DNA of 64,000 bases from Allomuricauda sp. (lineage in GTDB: Bacteria > Bacteroidota > Bacteroidia > Flavobacteriales > Flavobacteriaceae), in contig NZ_JACESV010000002.1 of NCBI RefSeq assembly GCF_013911645.1, forward strand, positions 434,001-498,000. Reading direction: 5' to 3'. The stretch's first letter is position 1, and each line of letters starts with the position of its first letter. The notes beneath the pieces were generated by a model. It had not been told where the DNA came from, ran no database searches, and saw only the letters and a list, made by a program, of their open reading frames with translations. The position numbers and the translations under genes were made by a program. This document shows positions 51,766-59,930 of the stretch, in pieces.

Positions 51766-52533
51766 ATGACAACAGATAGAACCAACGGAAGTTTATACAC
51801 CAAAATAGAAAACAGGATTGCCATGGTCGAATTTGGTCACCCTGCCAGTAATTCCTTTGTTTCCGAGCTTTTGGCCCGACTAGCAAAGGAGTTTCACGAG
51901 CTTGGAGAAAACAACGAGGTTTCCGTGATTGTTTTAAAATCTGAAGGGGAAAGAGCTTTTTGTGCAGGAGCTTCTTTTGATGAATTGGTAGCCGTTTCCA
52001 ATTTGGAAGAAGGAAAACAGTTTTTCAGCGGGTTCGCCAATGTCATCAATGCCATGCGTAAATGTCCCAAACCCATTATTGGTCGGGTACAAGGAAAGAC
52101 GGTTGGTGGCGGTGTCGGCTTGGCATCCGCTTGCGATTATGTGCATGCTACGGTAGAAGCCGCCATCAAACTATCCGAAATTTCCATAGGAATTGGGCCC
52201 TTTGTGATTGCGCCCGCTGTAGAACGCAAAATGGGAAAAGCTGCTCTCGCCGAGCTCACTTTATATCCTACGGAATGGAAAAATGCGTATTGGGCCAAGG
52301 AACATGGACTCTATGCCAAGGTATACGATTCCATTTCCGAAATGGACAAGGAACTGGACATTCATCTGCAAAAATTGGCGACCTATAATCCTGAAGCTCT
52401 GGCCGAAACGAAAAAAGTGCTCTGGGAAGGAACCGAGCATTGGGACGACCTATTGTTGGAGCGTGCCGAAGCATCTGGAAAATTGGCGCTGTCCCCAAAC
52501 ACTAAAAAAGCATTGGAAAAGTTTAAAAAATAA
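51766..52533 (+). CDS. Enoyl-CoA hydratase/isomerase family protein
   Basis: A 255-residue crotonase fold. The oxyanion-hole loops are CAGASFDELV (about residue 66) and GKTVGGGVGLASACDYVHA (about 105). The expected catalytic Glu positions near residue 130 are partly changed (EISIGIGPF), so the precise reaction (hydratase, isomerase or other) is open. It is probably part of fatty-acid or aromatic-acid CoA metabolism. It stands 34 bp after the MATE gene and 8 bp before a tiny membrane-protein gene. No partner beta-oxidation genes are in the window. Confidence 0.87.
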   Translation: MTTDRTNGSLYTKIENRIAMVEFGHPASNSFVSELLARLAKEFHELGENNEVSVIVLKSEGERAFCAGASFDELVAVSNLEEGKQFFSGFANVINAMRKCPKPIIGRVQGKTVGGGVGLASACDYVHATVEAAIKLSEISIGIGPFVIAPAVERKMGKAALAELTLYPTEWKNAYWAKEHGLYAKVYDSISEMDKELDIHLQKLATYNPEALAETKKVLWEGTEHWDDLLLERAEASGKLALSPNTKKALEKFKK

Positions 52534-52541
52534 AAGCAGTT

Positions 52542-52634
52542 ATGAATGATTTGATTTTTCCCATATTGGCCCTTTTTGTAATCGTGGTGTATGTGGTCAA
52601 TAGAATACGAAGCAACCGACGTTACAAAAAATAA
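52542..52634 (+). CDS. 30-residue single-pass membrane peptide (hypothetical)
   Basis: The ATG at 52542 starts 8 bp after the enoyl-CoA hydratase stop. The product begins MNDLIFPILALFVIVVYVV and ends in the basic tail NRIRSNRRYKK, so it has one membrane helix with positive residues on the inside. The spacing, composition and clean stop support translation. I know of no named family. It could be a small regulator or a stabiliser of a membrane complex. The amino-acid pattern is hard to get by chance but proof is lacking. Confidence 0.5.
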   Translation: MNDLIFPILALFVIVVYVVNRIRSNRRYKK

Positions 52635-52654
52635 TATATATAATATATATTTTA

Positions 52655-52662
52655 TACATTTG
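52655..52662 (+). promoter_or_regulatory. -7 box (TACATTTG) of the toxin-antitoxin operon with AT-rich operator
   Basis: An exact TAnnTTTG match 29 bp before the antitoxin ATG, preceded by alternating AATATATATAATATATATTT (52633-52652), near-palindromic. This is the likely site of autoregulation. Confidence 0.55.
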
Positions 52663-52691
52663 CTGGTATAGAATTTGAGGGACCAAGTTTT

Positions 52692-52952
52692 ATGGAACAT
52701 GTTAAAAAACTGATTGAAGTCGATAAGTCACTTGTGGTAAAATTAAAAGTGCTTTCCGCTTTTGAAAACTTGAGCGTTAAAGCCTTGATGGAAAAGGCTG
52801 TGGTTGAATATGTGAAAAACAAAGAACTGGAACGTTTCGAAAAGCTATCAGAAGAGGAAAAAGAAGATTTAGGGCTTTTACTTTTGATGCAACAAGCAGA
52901 CAAAGAAGACTTTGTTAGCGAAGACGATGTCTTTAAAATTCTGGATGAATGA
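52692..52952 (+). CDS. Antitoxin-like protein of a RelE-type pair
   Basis: 86 residues, small and charged. The first half (EVDKSLVVKLKVLSAFENLSVK) could form a ribbon-helix-helix or similar dimer. The acidic C-terminal half (EEEKEDLGLLLLMQQADKE, DDVFKILDE) would wrap the toxin. It overlaps the toxin ATG by 4 bp (ATGA), the typical translational coupling that makes antitoxin first. The assignment is by context and size, since the sequence itself is not diagnostic of one antitoxin family. Confidence 0.8.
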   Translation: MEHVKKLIEVDKSLVVKLKVLSAFENLSVKALMEKAVVEYVKNKELERFEKLSEEEKEDLGLLLLMQQADKEDFVSEDDVFKILDE

Positions 52953-53215
52953 ATATCAAGTATCATAAATTACTTGAAAAAGATTTAAGAAAGATTAATG
53001 ATAAAAAGATAAAGCAAAAGTTAAAGCTTATCATTCTTGAAATGAAAGAGGCACAGGTTTTTGATGAACTTAAGTCCGTAAAGAAATTAGCAGGACACCC
53101 GAACGCCTTCAGAATGAGAATAGGTTCTTACCGCCTAGGTTTTTATTATGAAAACAATACCTTAATATTGTCTCGTTTTGTTAAACGAAACGACATCTAT
53201 AAACTTTTTCCGTAG
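52949..53215 (+). CDS. RelE/ParE-family toxin
   Basis: 88 residues, strongly basic. The fold-defining segments are IKYHKLLEKDLRKIN, the KKLAGHPNAFRMRIGSYRLG strand pair, and the end YYENNTLILSRFVKRNDIYK. Conserved basic and aromatic residues near the C-terminus (R, K, Y) suit an mRNA interferase that cuts in the ribosomal A-site. ParE gyrase toxins share the fold, so the target is not certain. It ends 5 bp before the LpxH-type gene. The antitoxin directly precedes it. Confidence 0.87.
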   Translation: MNIKYHKLLEKDLRKINDKKIKQKLKLIILEMKEAQVFDELKSVKKLAGHPNAFRMRIGSYRLGFYYENNTLILSRFVKRNDIYKLFP

Positions 53216-53220
53216 ACCCA

Positions 53221-53988
53221 TTGGACAATATCTCACTTCCTAAAGGCAAAAAAGTCTATTTCGCGAGCGATAACCACCTTGGGGCTCCCTCCCGAAAGGA
53301 CAGCTTGCCGCGTGAGAAAAAATTTGTGGCCTGGCTCGATTCCATAAAGAAAGATGCCGCTGCTATTTTTTTGATGGGCGACCTTTTCGATTTTTGGTTC
53401 GAATACAAGACCGTAGTCCCAAAAGGCTTTACGCGCACCCTGGGCAAGTTGGCGGAACTCTCCGATATGGGCGTCCACATCAACTACTTTGTGGGCAACC
53501 ATGATCTTTGGATGAACGGTTATTTTGAAGAAGAACTCAACATACCGGTCTATCACAAATCTCAGCAATTCCTCATCAACGATACTTCGTTTTTTATTGG
53601 ACACGGTGATGGATTGGGTCCGCACGACAAAGGTTTTAAACGGATGAAAAAGGTGTTTACCAACCCCGTTGCCCAATGGTTTTTTAAATGGTTGCATCCT
53701 GATTTGGGAGTACGCTTGGGGCAGCATCTATCCGTGAACAACAAAATGATTTCCGGCGAGGCCGATGCCAAATTCTTGGGAGAGGACAAGGAATGGCTCA
53801 TTTTATACGCCAAACGCAAGCTGGAGGAGCAGCATTACGACCATTTCATTTTTGGTCACCGCCATCTGCCAATGGAAGTCAAGCTCAACGAAAAATCCAC
53901 TTACACCAATCTCGGGGATTGGATTTCGTATTTTACCTACGCTGTTTTTGATGGTGAAAAGTTGACCTTGGAGAAATTGGAAGACTAA
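53221..53988 (+). CDS. UDP-2,3-diacylglucosamine hydrolase-type metallophosphoesterase (LpxH-like)
   Basis: 255 residues, TTG start at 53221. Metallophosphoesterase motifs are in order: FASDNHLG (D-x-H), MGDLFDFWFEY (GDxxD), GNHDLW (GNHD), GHGDGLG and GHRHLP (GxH). The GDLFDFWFEY form is characteristic of LpxH and relatives, which split UDP-diacylglucosamine to lipid X in lipid A synthesis at the inner-membrane face. Its stop overlaps the stop of the convergent MFS gene by 4 bp. It follows the toxin gene by 5 bp, yet it is a household-type gene, so read-through from the toxin operon is possible. Confidence 0.87.
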   Translation: MDNISLPKGKKVYFASDNHLGAPSRKDSLPREKKFVAWLDSIKKDAAAIFLMGDLFDFWFEYKTVVPKGFTRTLGKLAELSDMGVHINYFVGNHDLWMNGYFEEELNIPVYHKSQQFLINDTSFFIGHGDGLGPHDKGFKRMKKVFTNPVAQWFFKWLHPDLGVRLGQHLSVNNKMISGEADAKFLGEDKEWLILYAKRKLEEQHYDHFIFGHRHLPMEVKLNEKSTYTNLGDWISYFTYAVFDGEKLTLEKLED

Positions 53989-55244
53989 TCTTCCTTTTCG
54001 TGCTCGTCAATATCTTTTTGAAGGTCCAATCGCCTGAAGCTCGGTGAAACAATGGCTGTTGTTCCTGCCGTTAAAAGTGTCATACATCCTCCAAACACTA
54101 CCGCGGTGACCGTTCCCAATAGTTTAGCAGCCACTCCGCTTTCAAAAGCCCCCAATTCGTTGGACGAGCCAACAAACATGGAATTAACCGAAGCTACCCT
54201 GCCCCGCATATTATCAGGTGTTTTTAATTGCAAAATAGTTTGGCGTATGATCATGGAAACACCATCTACGGCACCACTTAGGAACAGAGCGATTACGGAT
54301 AACCAAAATAGTTCCGACAGTCCAAACACGATAATACAGACTCCAAAGGCGAAAACCGCCATCAATAATTTTTTGCCCGCATTTTTGTGCAATGGAAATC
54401 GGGTAGAACCCAACATGGTAATGGAAGCTCCCACAGCAGGTGCTGCCCGTAAAATTCCAAATCCTTCGGAGCCTACATGCAAAATATCTTGGGCATAAAC
54501 GGGCAAAAGTGCTACGGCACCTCCAAAAAGCACCGCAATCATATCCAAAGTAAGCGCTCCAAATATCGCCTTGTTTCCAAAAACAAATTTGAGTCCATCC
54601 CGTAAACTTTGAAAAACGGGTTCTCCAAGTTTCGGGTTCATAATGGGCTTTCTAGGAATTTGGAAAAGGAAGATCAAGGCCATCAAGGAGAAACCGAAAA
54701 TAACGCACATGCTCCAGTGCACTCCTATCCAACTAATGGAAAATCCTGCCAAAGCTGGACCCAAAACCGATGCCAATTGCCATGTGGAACTGCTCCACGT
54801 AGCTGCATTGGGGTATATTTTTTTTGGAACGATCAATGCAATCAGGGAAAAAATGGTCGGTCCCAAAAAAGACCGTACAAAGCCACCCAAAAACACCAAA
54901 GCATAAATGGAATACAGGATTGTTTTGGATTCCCAAGTATCTTCAAGCCCGGGCCAGCTCAACAAAAAAAGCCCCAGGCTGATGACCGAGAATCCCGCAA
55001 TACAGGTAATTAAAAGGTTTCGCTTTTCTTTTTGATCCACAATATGCCCGGCAAAGAGTGCCATGCTCACCGCTGGGATCACTTCCATCAATCCAATAAT
55101 GCCAAGGGAAAGTGGGTCTTTGGTCAAAGAATACACCTGCCACTCAATCACAATAAATTGCATGGACCATGCAAATACCATGGCAAAACGCACAATCAAA
55201 AATATGTTGAATTCCTTATAGCGGAGGGCAGCGTAGGGATCCAT
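53985..55244 (-). CDS. MFS transporter (MFS_3/enterobactin-exporter-like)
   Basis: 419 residues with about twelve membrane helices. The N-terminal YKEFNIFLIVRFAMVFAWSM and the loop GHIVDQKEKRNLL (motif A type) place it among MFS exporters of the EntS/DUF894 type. A second motif region is DNMRGRVASVNSMFVGSSNELG. The cargo is unknown. The acidic C-terminus DIDEHEKED overlaps the lpxH-like stop. It is 6 bp from the recJ start on the same strand, so recJ and this gene could be co-transcribed in the order recJ-MFS. Confidence 0.87.
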   Translation of the reverse strand: MDPYAALRYKEFNIFLIVRFAMVFAWSMQFIVIEWQVYSLTKDPLSLGIIGLMEVIPAVSMALFAGHIVDQKEKRNLLITCIAGFSVISLGLFLLSWPGLEDTWESKTILYSIYALVFLGGFVRSFLGPTIFSLIALIVPKKIYPNAATWSSSTWQLASVLGPALAGFSISWIGVHWSMCVIFGFSLMALIFLFQIPRKPIMNPKLGEPVFQSLRDGLKFVFGNKAIFGALTLDMIAVLFGGAVALLPVYAQDILHVGSEGFGILRAAPAVGASITMLGSTRFPLHKNAGKKLLMAVFAFGVCIIVFGLSELFWLSVIALFLSGAVDGVSMIIRQTILQLKTPDNMRGRVASVNSMFVGSSNELGAFESGVAAKLLGTVTAVVFGGCMTLLTAGTTAIVSPSFRRLDLQKDIDEHEKED

Positions 55245-55250
55245 AAATAG

Positions 55251-56939
55251 CTAGCGAATATCTCTTAGTTTTAGTTGAAGGCTCACCGTTCCGTTCCATT
55301 CATTTTCATCCAACGAAAATACGGCATCAAAAGATTGTACGCCCTTAACTTTGTCTATTTTATTGCCCAAATTAAATCCAATGCCACCAATGGGTTCGGA
55401 ACCGGACTGATACACACTGCATTTTAAATGTTTTCCCTCTTCACCTACACCGCGGGCATACCCTGTGTCCTTTAGTCCTTCGGCCATAAAAATGGGGGTC
55501 ATGTTCCCAGGACCAAAAGGGGCAAATTGTTTTAAGATGCGCATCAGTTTTGAGGTAATCTGGTCCATTTGGATTTTTGCATCCACAGAAATTTCGGGCT
55601 TTAACAATATTGGGTCGATGGTTTCCGAAACCACTTTTTCGAACTGATTCTTGAAGGTTTCGTACTGTTCTTCCAACAAGGTAAGGCCCGCTGCGTACAT
55701 ATGACCCCCAAACTGTTCCAGACAATCCGAACAGCCTTCAAGGGCATTGTAGATGTCAAACCCTTTTACCGATCGTGCGGAAGCTGCCAATTTATCCCCA
55801 CTTTTGGTAAAGACCAGCGTGGGCCTGTAATAGGTTTCGGTAAGGCGTGAAGCCACAATGCCTATTACCCCTTTATGCCAATTTTCATTATAAACCACAG
55901 AGGTAAATTTATCCTCTTCCTGGTTTTGTTGAATTTGAATTAGGGCTTCTTGTGTAATCTCTTGATCTAAACTTCGTCGCTCGGTATTGAACAGTTCTAT
56001 CTCGGAAGCAAACTGCTTTGCTTGGGCAAAGTCTAATTCGGTTAGCAGGTTTACTGCATGCTGACCGTGCTTCATACGCCCAGCGGCATTAATGCGCGGC
56101 GCAATGATGAAGACCACATCGGTTATGGTGAGTTCCCTTTTTTTGGTCTGATCAATCAGCGCTTTTATGCCTGTTCTTGGGTTTTCGTTGATTACGAGCA
56201 ATCCATAATAGGCGAGTACACGATTTTCACCTGTAATCGGCACTATATCTGCAGCAATGGCCGTTGCCACCAAATCCAAATACAGCATTAAATCATCGAT
56301 GGTTTTACCCTGTTTTGAACCCAAGGCTTGGATCAGTTTAAAACCAACTCCACATCCGCAGAGTTCTTTGTATGGATATGCACAATCATCTTGCTTTGGG
56401 TCCAAAATCGCCACGGCATCGGGCAATGTCGCTCCCGGTCTGTGGTGGTCGCACACAATCACATCAATCCCTTTTTTCTTGGCGTATGTTATCTGGTCAA
56501 TGGCCTTGATGCCGCAATCCAAGGCAATAATAAGGCTTATGTCGTTGTCCGCGGCAAAATCAATTCCTTGAAATGATATGCCATATCCTTCCAAGTAACG
56601 ATCGGGAATGTACGTGGCCACATTCGGGTATGTTTCCATCAGAAAGGAGCTCATCAAGGCTACCGACGTTGTTCCATCCACATCGTAATCCCCATACACC
56701 AATATGTTTTCTTCATTGGCCATGGCTTGTTGAATCCGTTCCACGGCCTTGTCCATACCCTTCATCAAAAAAGGGTCGTGCAAATGGGACAGCTCTGGCC
56801 GAAAGAATGCTTTGGCTCCTTCATAATCGGTGATGCCCCTTTGAAGCAATAGCTGTGCTATTAGGCCTTCTACTTTTAATGCATTGGAAAGATGGTCTAT
56901 GGCCTCTTGTGCAGGTTTTGGTTTTATGGTCCAGCGCAT
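55251..56939 (-). CDS. recJ: Single-stranded-DNA-specific exonuclease RecJ
   Basis: A 562-residue 5'-3' exonuclease used in recombination and mismatch repair. DHH motifs: VYGDYDVDGTTSVAL at about residue 80, LDCGIKA, and VCDHHRPG at about 160. The DHHA1 domain has GGHMYAAGLTL at about residue 400, and an OB-like C-terminal domain follows. The start MRWTIKPKPAQEAIDHLS is the family's common N-terminus. It is directly preceded by CAAGTTC-type repeats. It is shorter than E. coli RecJ by only a few residues and all catalytic acids are present. Confidence 0.95.
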   Translation of the reverse strand: MRWTIKPKPAQEAIDHLSNALKVEGLIAQLLLQRGITDYEGAKAFFRPELSHLHDPFLMKGMDKAVERIQQAMANEENILVYGDYDVDGTTSVALMSSFLMETYPNVATYIPDRYLEGYGISFQGIDFAADNDISLIIALDCGIKAIDQITYAKKKGIDVIVCDHHRPGATLPDAVAILDPKQDDCAYPYKELCGCGVGFKLIQALGSKQGKTIDDLMLYLDLVATAIAADIVPITGENRVLAYYGLLVINENPRTGIKALIDQTKKRELTITDVVFIIAPRINAAGRMKHGQHAVNLLTELDFAQAKQFASEIELFNTERRSLDQEITQEALIQIQQNQEEDKFTSVVYNENWHKGVIGIVASRLTETYYRPTLVFTKSGDKLAASARSVKGFDIYNALEGCSDCLEQFGGHMYAAGLTLLEEQYETFKNQFEKVVSETIDPILLKPEISVDAKIQMDQITSKLMRILKQFAPFGPGNMTPIFMAEGLKDTGYARGVGEEGKHLKCSVYQSGSEPIGGIGFNLGNKIDKVKGVQSFDAVFSLDENEWNGTVSLQLKLRDIR

Positions 56940-56948
56940 GGTTTTATA

Positions 56949-57022
56949 AGTTCAAGTTCGGGTTTCAAACTCAAGTTCAAGCTCAAGTTCAGGTTCAGGT
57001 TCAAACTCAAGTTTCAAGTGCT
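56949..57022. repeat. CAAGTTC-type short-word repeat array, left flank of the four-helix gene
   Basis: Runs of CAAGTTC, CAAGCTC, AGGTTCAGGTTC and CAAACTC fill the gap between the recJ start and the four-helix-bundle gene. They continue through that gene's stop codon. The array at 57431-57506 uses the reverse-complement words, so the gene lies between inverted arrays. Confidence 0.7.
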
Positions 57023-57375
57023 TGTCGTTTTTTGTTTTTGATTATTGTGGCCATGATTTTAATCAATTGCTCATCTTCATCCAGTAAACTTTTACGTATT
57101 TCTTCATCGCCATAATCTATTTTATTCAAAATTTTGAGGTTCACTCTTGATTCTTTCAGTTCCCTTAACGATATAGTCGCTCTGTGGATATAATCTCTGT
57201 CCGAACAGGTTCCTTGAGTCTCACCAAAATTCAAAGCTGCACTACCCGCTGAACGAAGCAGTTGATTACCATAATACTGGCCAGTAAAATTGTTGGGTAG
57301 GTCTTTACAGAAGAAAGCAATATTGGCTGCCAACTCAACAAATCTTTCCTCTAAATCAAATTTTTTGTGGGTCAT
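57007..57375 (-). CDS. Four-helix-bundle protein (23S rRNA IVP / Avd-like family)
   Basis: 122 residues, all helical. The family hallmarks are FDLEERFVELAANIAFF, then LLRSAGSAALNFGETQG and RATISLRELKESRVNLKIL. Such proteins are encoded by 23S rRNA intervening sequences and many free-standing loci, and they resemble the Avd partner of diversity-generating retroelements. No reverse transcriptase is nearby. Its last codons and stop lie in repeat DNA, and CAAGTTC-type arrays flank it on both sides in opposite orientation, so it may be the coding part of a small mobile or repeat-linked unit. The function is unknown. Confidence 0.82.
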   Translation of the reverse strand: MTHKKFDLEERFVELAANIAFFCKDLPNNFTGQYYGNQLLRSAGSAALNFGETQGTCSDRDYIHRATISLRELKESRVNLKILNKIDYGDEEIRKSLLDEDEQLIKIMATIIKNKKRQALET

Positions 57376-57430
57376 AAATCATGTTGATTTGATTTTGAGG
57401 TTGACCTAATTGTTAAATATAATCGATTTA

Positions 57431-57506
57431 CTCGAATTTAAACTTGGTGCCCGTACTTAAAATTGAACTTGCACTTGAGCATTGTACTTGGGCTTGTATT
57501 TAAATT
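57431..57506. repeat. GAACTTG-type short-word repeat array, right flank of the four-helix gene
   Basis: AACTTGGTGCCCGTACTT, GAACTTGCACTTGAGC and GTACTTGGGCTTG follow one another. These words are reverse complements of those at 56949-57022 and resemble the openings of the repeats at 12844-13353. The array reaches the stop codon of the OsmC gene. Confidence 0.7.
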
Positions 57507-57929
57507 TTACTTATGATGAAAAATGGTCTTGATGTCCAATTTTGCAAATTTTCGGAACATTTCCATGACACCGCAATATTTTTCCACGGAAAGATTTACG
57601 GCTTTTTGGAGTTTGTCCTCATTGAGGTTGGAACCCGTAAAATGATATTCAACAACAACGGAGTCGTAATGTTTTGGATGTTCATCGGTAAGATTGGCTA
57701 TAGTCTCAATCTTAAAATCATCTACTTCCAGCTTCATTTTTTTGATAAGTGATGCCACATCAAGACCGGAACAACCGGCCAAACTGGATAACATTAGGGC
57801 TTTGGGGCGCAATCCTGCAGCAGAGCCACCACTTTCTTCCCCGGCGTCGATTCGTACAGTATGTCCAGATGGGTTGTTGCTCTCAAAAGCCATTTCACCC
57901 AACCATTTGGTAGTTATGTGATTTGTCAT
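57507..57929 (-). CDS. OsmC-family peroxidase-like protein
   Basis: A 140-residue OsmC/Ohr-fold protein. The two redox Cys are in LAGCSGLDVASLI (about residue 54) and KYCGVMEMFRK (about residue 119). A catalytic Arg or partner Glu is less clear. Members reduce organic hydroperoxides with thiols. The N-terminal AFESNNPSGHTVRIDAGEE strand pair is typical of the YhfA/OsmC subgroup. It is divergent from the AhpD-like gene (54 bp), another peroxide-related fold, which may be meaningful. Confidence 0.88.
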   Translation of the reverse strand: MTNHITTKWLGEMAFESNNPSGHTVRIDAGEESGGSAAGLRPKALMLSSLAGCSGLDVASLIKKMKLEVDDFKIETIANLTDEHPKHYDSVVVEYHFTGSNLNEDKLQKAVNLSVEKYCGVMEMFRKFAKLDIKTIFHHK

Positions 57930-57983
57930 GAAGTTTAATTTTTGTTTCTTGTGGAGTTCAAAAATACAATTTATAACTCAACC

Positions 57984-58586
57984 ATGGCTTTAGTATCCCC
58001 CCTTGCCCCTAATCACGACCCAGAAACCAAACAACTGGCGGAATTCTTTAACGAAACCCTTGGGTTTTGCCCCAATTCCGTTTTGACCATGCAGCACAGG
58101 CCTGCGATTTCCAAGGCGTTTATTAACCTTAACAAAGCGGTGATGGCCAATGAGGGCAGGGTGACTTCCGCACTAAAACGGATGATTGCCTGGGTAAGCA
58201 GTAACGCAACAGGGTGTAGGTATTGCCAGGCCCATGCTATTCGAGCGGCGGAACGATATGGTGCCAAACAAGAACAACTGGACAATATTTGGGAGTACAG
58301 AACACATGAAGCCTTTTCTGAAGCAGAAAGGGTAGCCTTGGACTTTGCTTTGGCTGCCTCGCAGGTACCAAACACCGTTAACGGGAATATAAAAAAACGC
58401 TTGCATCAGTTTTGGGATGATGGTGAAATAGTTGAAATGATGGGGGTTATCTCTCTTTTTGGATTCCTTAACCGCTGGAACGACTCCATGGGCACAACCA
58501 TTGAAAATGGCGCCGTGGAAAGTGCGGAAAAATATTTAGAGGAAGTAGGTTGGCAAAAAGGAAAACACGATGGATCTAAATATTAG
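57984..58586 (+). CDS. AhpD/carboxymuconolactone-decarboxylase-like peroxidase-related protein
   Basis: 200 residues from the ATG at 57984. A longer frame to 57942 runs into the intergenic region. The redox CxxC with a nearby His is ATGCRYCQAHAIRAAERYG at about residues 80-98, the alkylhydroperoxidase AhpD signature. Helical repeats fill the rest. It likely handles peroxides with a thiol partner. It is divergent from OsmC with 54 bp between starts, suggesting shared regulation in response to oxidants. No OxyR-type site is recognised by eye. Confidence 0.85.
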   Translation: MALVSPLAPNHDPETKQLAEFFNETLGFCPNSVLTMQHRPAISKAFINLNKAVMANEGRVTSALKRMIAWVSSNATGCRYCQAHAIRAAERYGAKQEQLDNIWEYRTHEAFSEAERVALDFALAASQVPNTVNGNIKKRLHQFWDDGEIVEMMGVISLFGFLNRWNDSMGTTIENGAVESAEKYLEEVGWQKGKHDGSKY

Positions 58587-58593
58587 ACTAAGC

Positions 58594-59169
58594 TCAAGAA
58601 ATAAGGCTACTTGAAACCCTTTTCCTTAAATCCGGTAGTACATCTTTATCGAACCAAGGATTTTTACTCAACCAAAACCGATTTCTGGGCGATGGGTGGG
58701 GCAACACAATGCAATCGGGCAAATATTCCCGGTAGTTATTCACCGTTTCCGTCAAGTTTCTTTTCATGGTATTGCCCAAATAGTATTTTTGGGCGTATTG
58801 GCCTATCAGAATGGTGAGTTTTAGATCGGACATTTGATTCACCAAAGCTTTATGCCACAGGGGAGCACATTCCGGTCTCGGGGGCAAATCCCCAGATTTT
58901 CCCTTTCCCGGATAGCAAAAACCCATGGGGATTAAAGCAAAGAGTTGTTCGTCATAAAATTGCTCATCCGTGACATTCAGCCATTTTCTGAGTTGCTTTC
59001 CACTGGGGTCGTCCCACGGAATACCTGTTTGGTGCACCTTGGTGCCGGGTGCCTGCCCAATAATGGCAATCTTGGATTTGGGATGGGCAGCAACAATGGG
59101 TCGGGGACCCAAGGGCAGATGCTCTTCGCAATGGGAACAGTTCCGTATTTTGGAAAGTAATTCATCCAT
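58594..59169 (-). CDS. Uracil-DNA glycosylase family protein
   Basis: 191 residues from the ATG at 59169. A TTG at 59208, directly after the rsmI stop, would add 13. The first motif IIGQAPGTKVHQTG (GQAPG) and the last HPSPRNRFW belong to the UDG superfamily (Udg families 4/5 and relatives). The Cys pairs NCSHCEEH and later single Cys (GFCYPG, PECAPL) may hold an iron-sulfur cluster as in family 4, but this is unproven. It removes uracil or other damaged bases from DNA. It is downstream of rsmI on the same strand. Confidence 0.85.
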   Translation of the reverse strand: MDELLSKIRNCSHCEEHLPLGPRPIVAAHPKSKIAIIGQAPGTKVHQTGIPWDDPSGKQLRKWLNVTDEQFYDEQLFALIPMGFCYPGKGKSGDLPPRPECAPLWHKALVNQMSDLKLTILIGQYAQKYYLGNTMKRNLTETVNNYREYLPDCIVLPHPSPRNRFWLSKNPWFDKDVLPDLRKRVSSSLIS

Positions 59170-59208
59170 CTTGTATAATGGGTCGTAAAGTTGTGTTGAA
59201 GTTAACAA

Positions 59209-59880
59209 CTATTTTTTGCCTCCAACCACAATAACAAGCTCACCCTTGGGTGGTTTATCGGTAAAATGTTCCAGCACTTCGCTTGCGGTTCCCCGAACGG
59301 TCTCCTCGTACAACTTTGTCAATTCACGAGATACAGAAACAGGTCTGTCCTCTCCAAAATACTCAGCGAAATGGGTCAAGGTTTTAAGTAGCTTGTGGGG
59401 AGATTCATAAAAAACTAGGGTCCGGGTTTCTTCGGCGAGTTCCAAAAGTCGGGTGTGGCGGCCTTTTTTTATGGGCAAAAAGCCCTCAAAAACAAATCTA
59501 TCGTTAGGCAGTCCGCTATTTACCAAAGCGGGCACAAAAGCAGTTGCGCCTGGCAAGCATTCCACTTCAATATCGTTTTCAACACAAGCGCGGGTCAATA
59601 AAAATCCTGGGTCGGAAATAGCCGGTGTACCTGCATCGGAAATGAGAGCGTAAGTAGTTCCCTCTTTCATTTTTTGCACCAAGCTATCAACTTGTTTATG
59701 TTCGTTGTGCATGTGGTGGCTTTGCAGAGGGGTGTTTATCTCAAAATGCTTGAGCAATTTGCCGCTAGTTCGGGTATCTTCCGCCAAAACCACATCCGCT
59801 TCCTTGAGCACCTTAATGGCGCGAAGTGTCATGTCATCCAAATTTCCTATTGGTGTTGGAACCAAGTATAGCTTTCCCAT
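59209..59880 (-). CDS. rsmI: 16S rRNA (cytidine-1402-2'-O)-methyltransferase
   Basis: 223 residues, a tetrapyrrole-methylase-fold enzyme that adds a 2'-O-methyl to C1402 of 16S rRNA using S-adenosylmethionine. Signatures: YLVPTPIGNLDDMTLRA at the N-terminus, AEDTRTSGKLL, ALISDAGTPAISDPGF (SAM loop) and FYESPHKLLKTL. The length is slightly short of E. coli RsmI (286) because the C-terminal domain is reduced, as is usual in Bacteroidota. It lies upstream of the glycosylase gene and may share its transcript. Confidence 0.94.
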   Translation of the reverse strand: MGKLYLVPTPIGNLDDMTLRAIKVLKEADVVLAEDTRTSGKLLKHFEINTPLQSHHMHNEHKQVDSLVQKMKEGTTYALISDAGTPAISDPGFLLTRACVENDIEVECLPGATAFVPALVNSGLPNDRFVFEGFLPIKKGRHTRLLELAEETRTLVFYESPHKLLKTLTHFAEYFGEDRPVSVSRELTKLYEETVRGTASEVLEHFTDKPPKGELVIVVGGKK

Positions 59881-59930
59881 ACACCAAAGTTACGGTCTTC
59901 TTCCTATTAAAATAAAATTGAAAATCGGAT

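Noticed and set aside
57007..57375. Diversity-generating retroelement, suggested by the Avd-like fold
   Set aside because: There is no reverse transcriptase, template repeat or variable-repeat target gene within the window.
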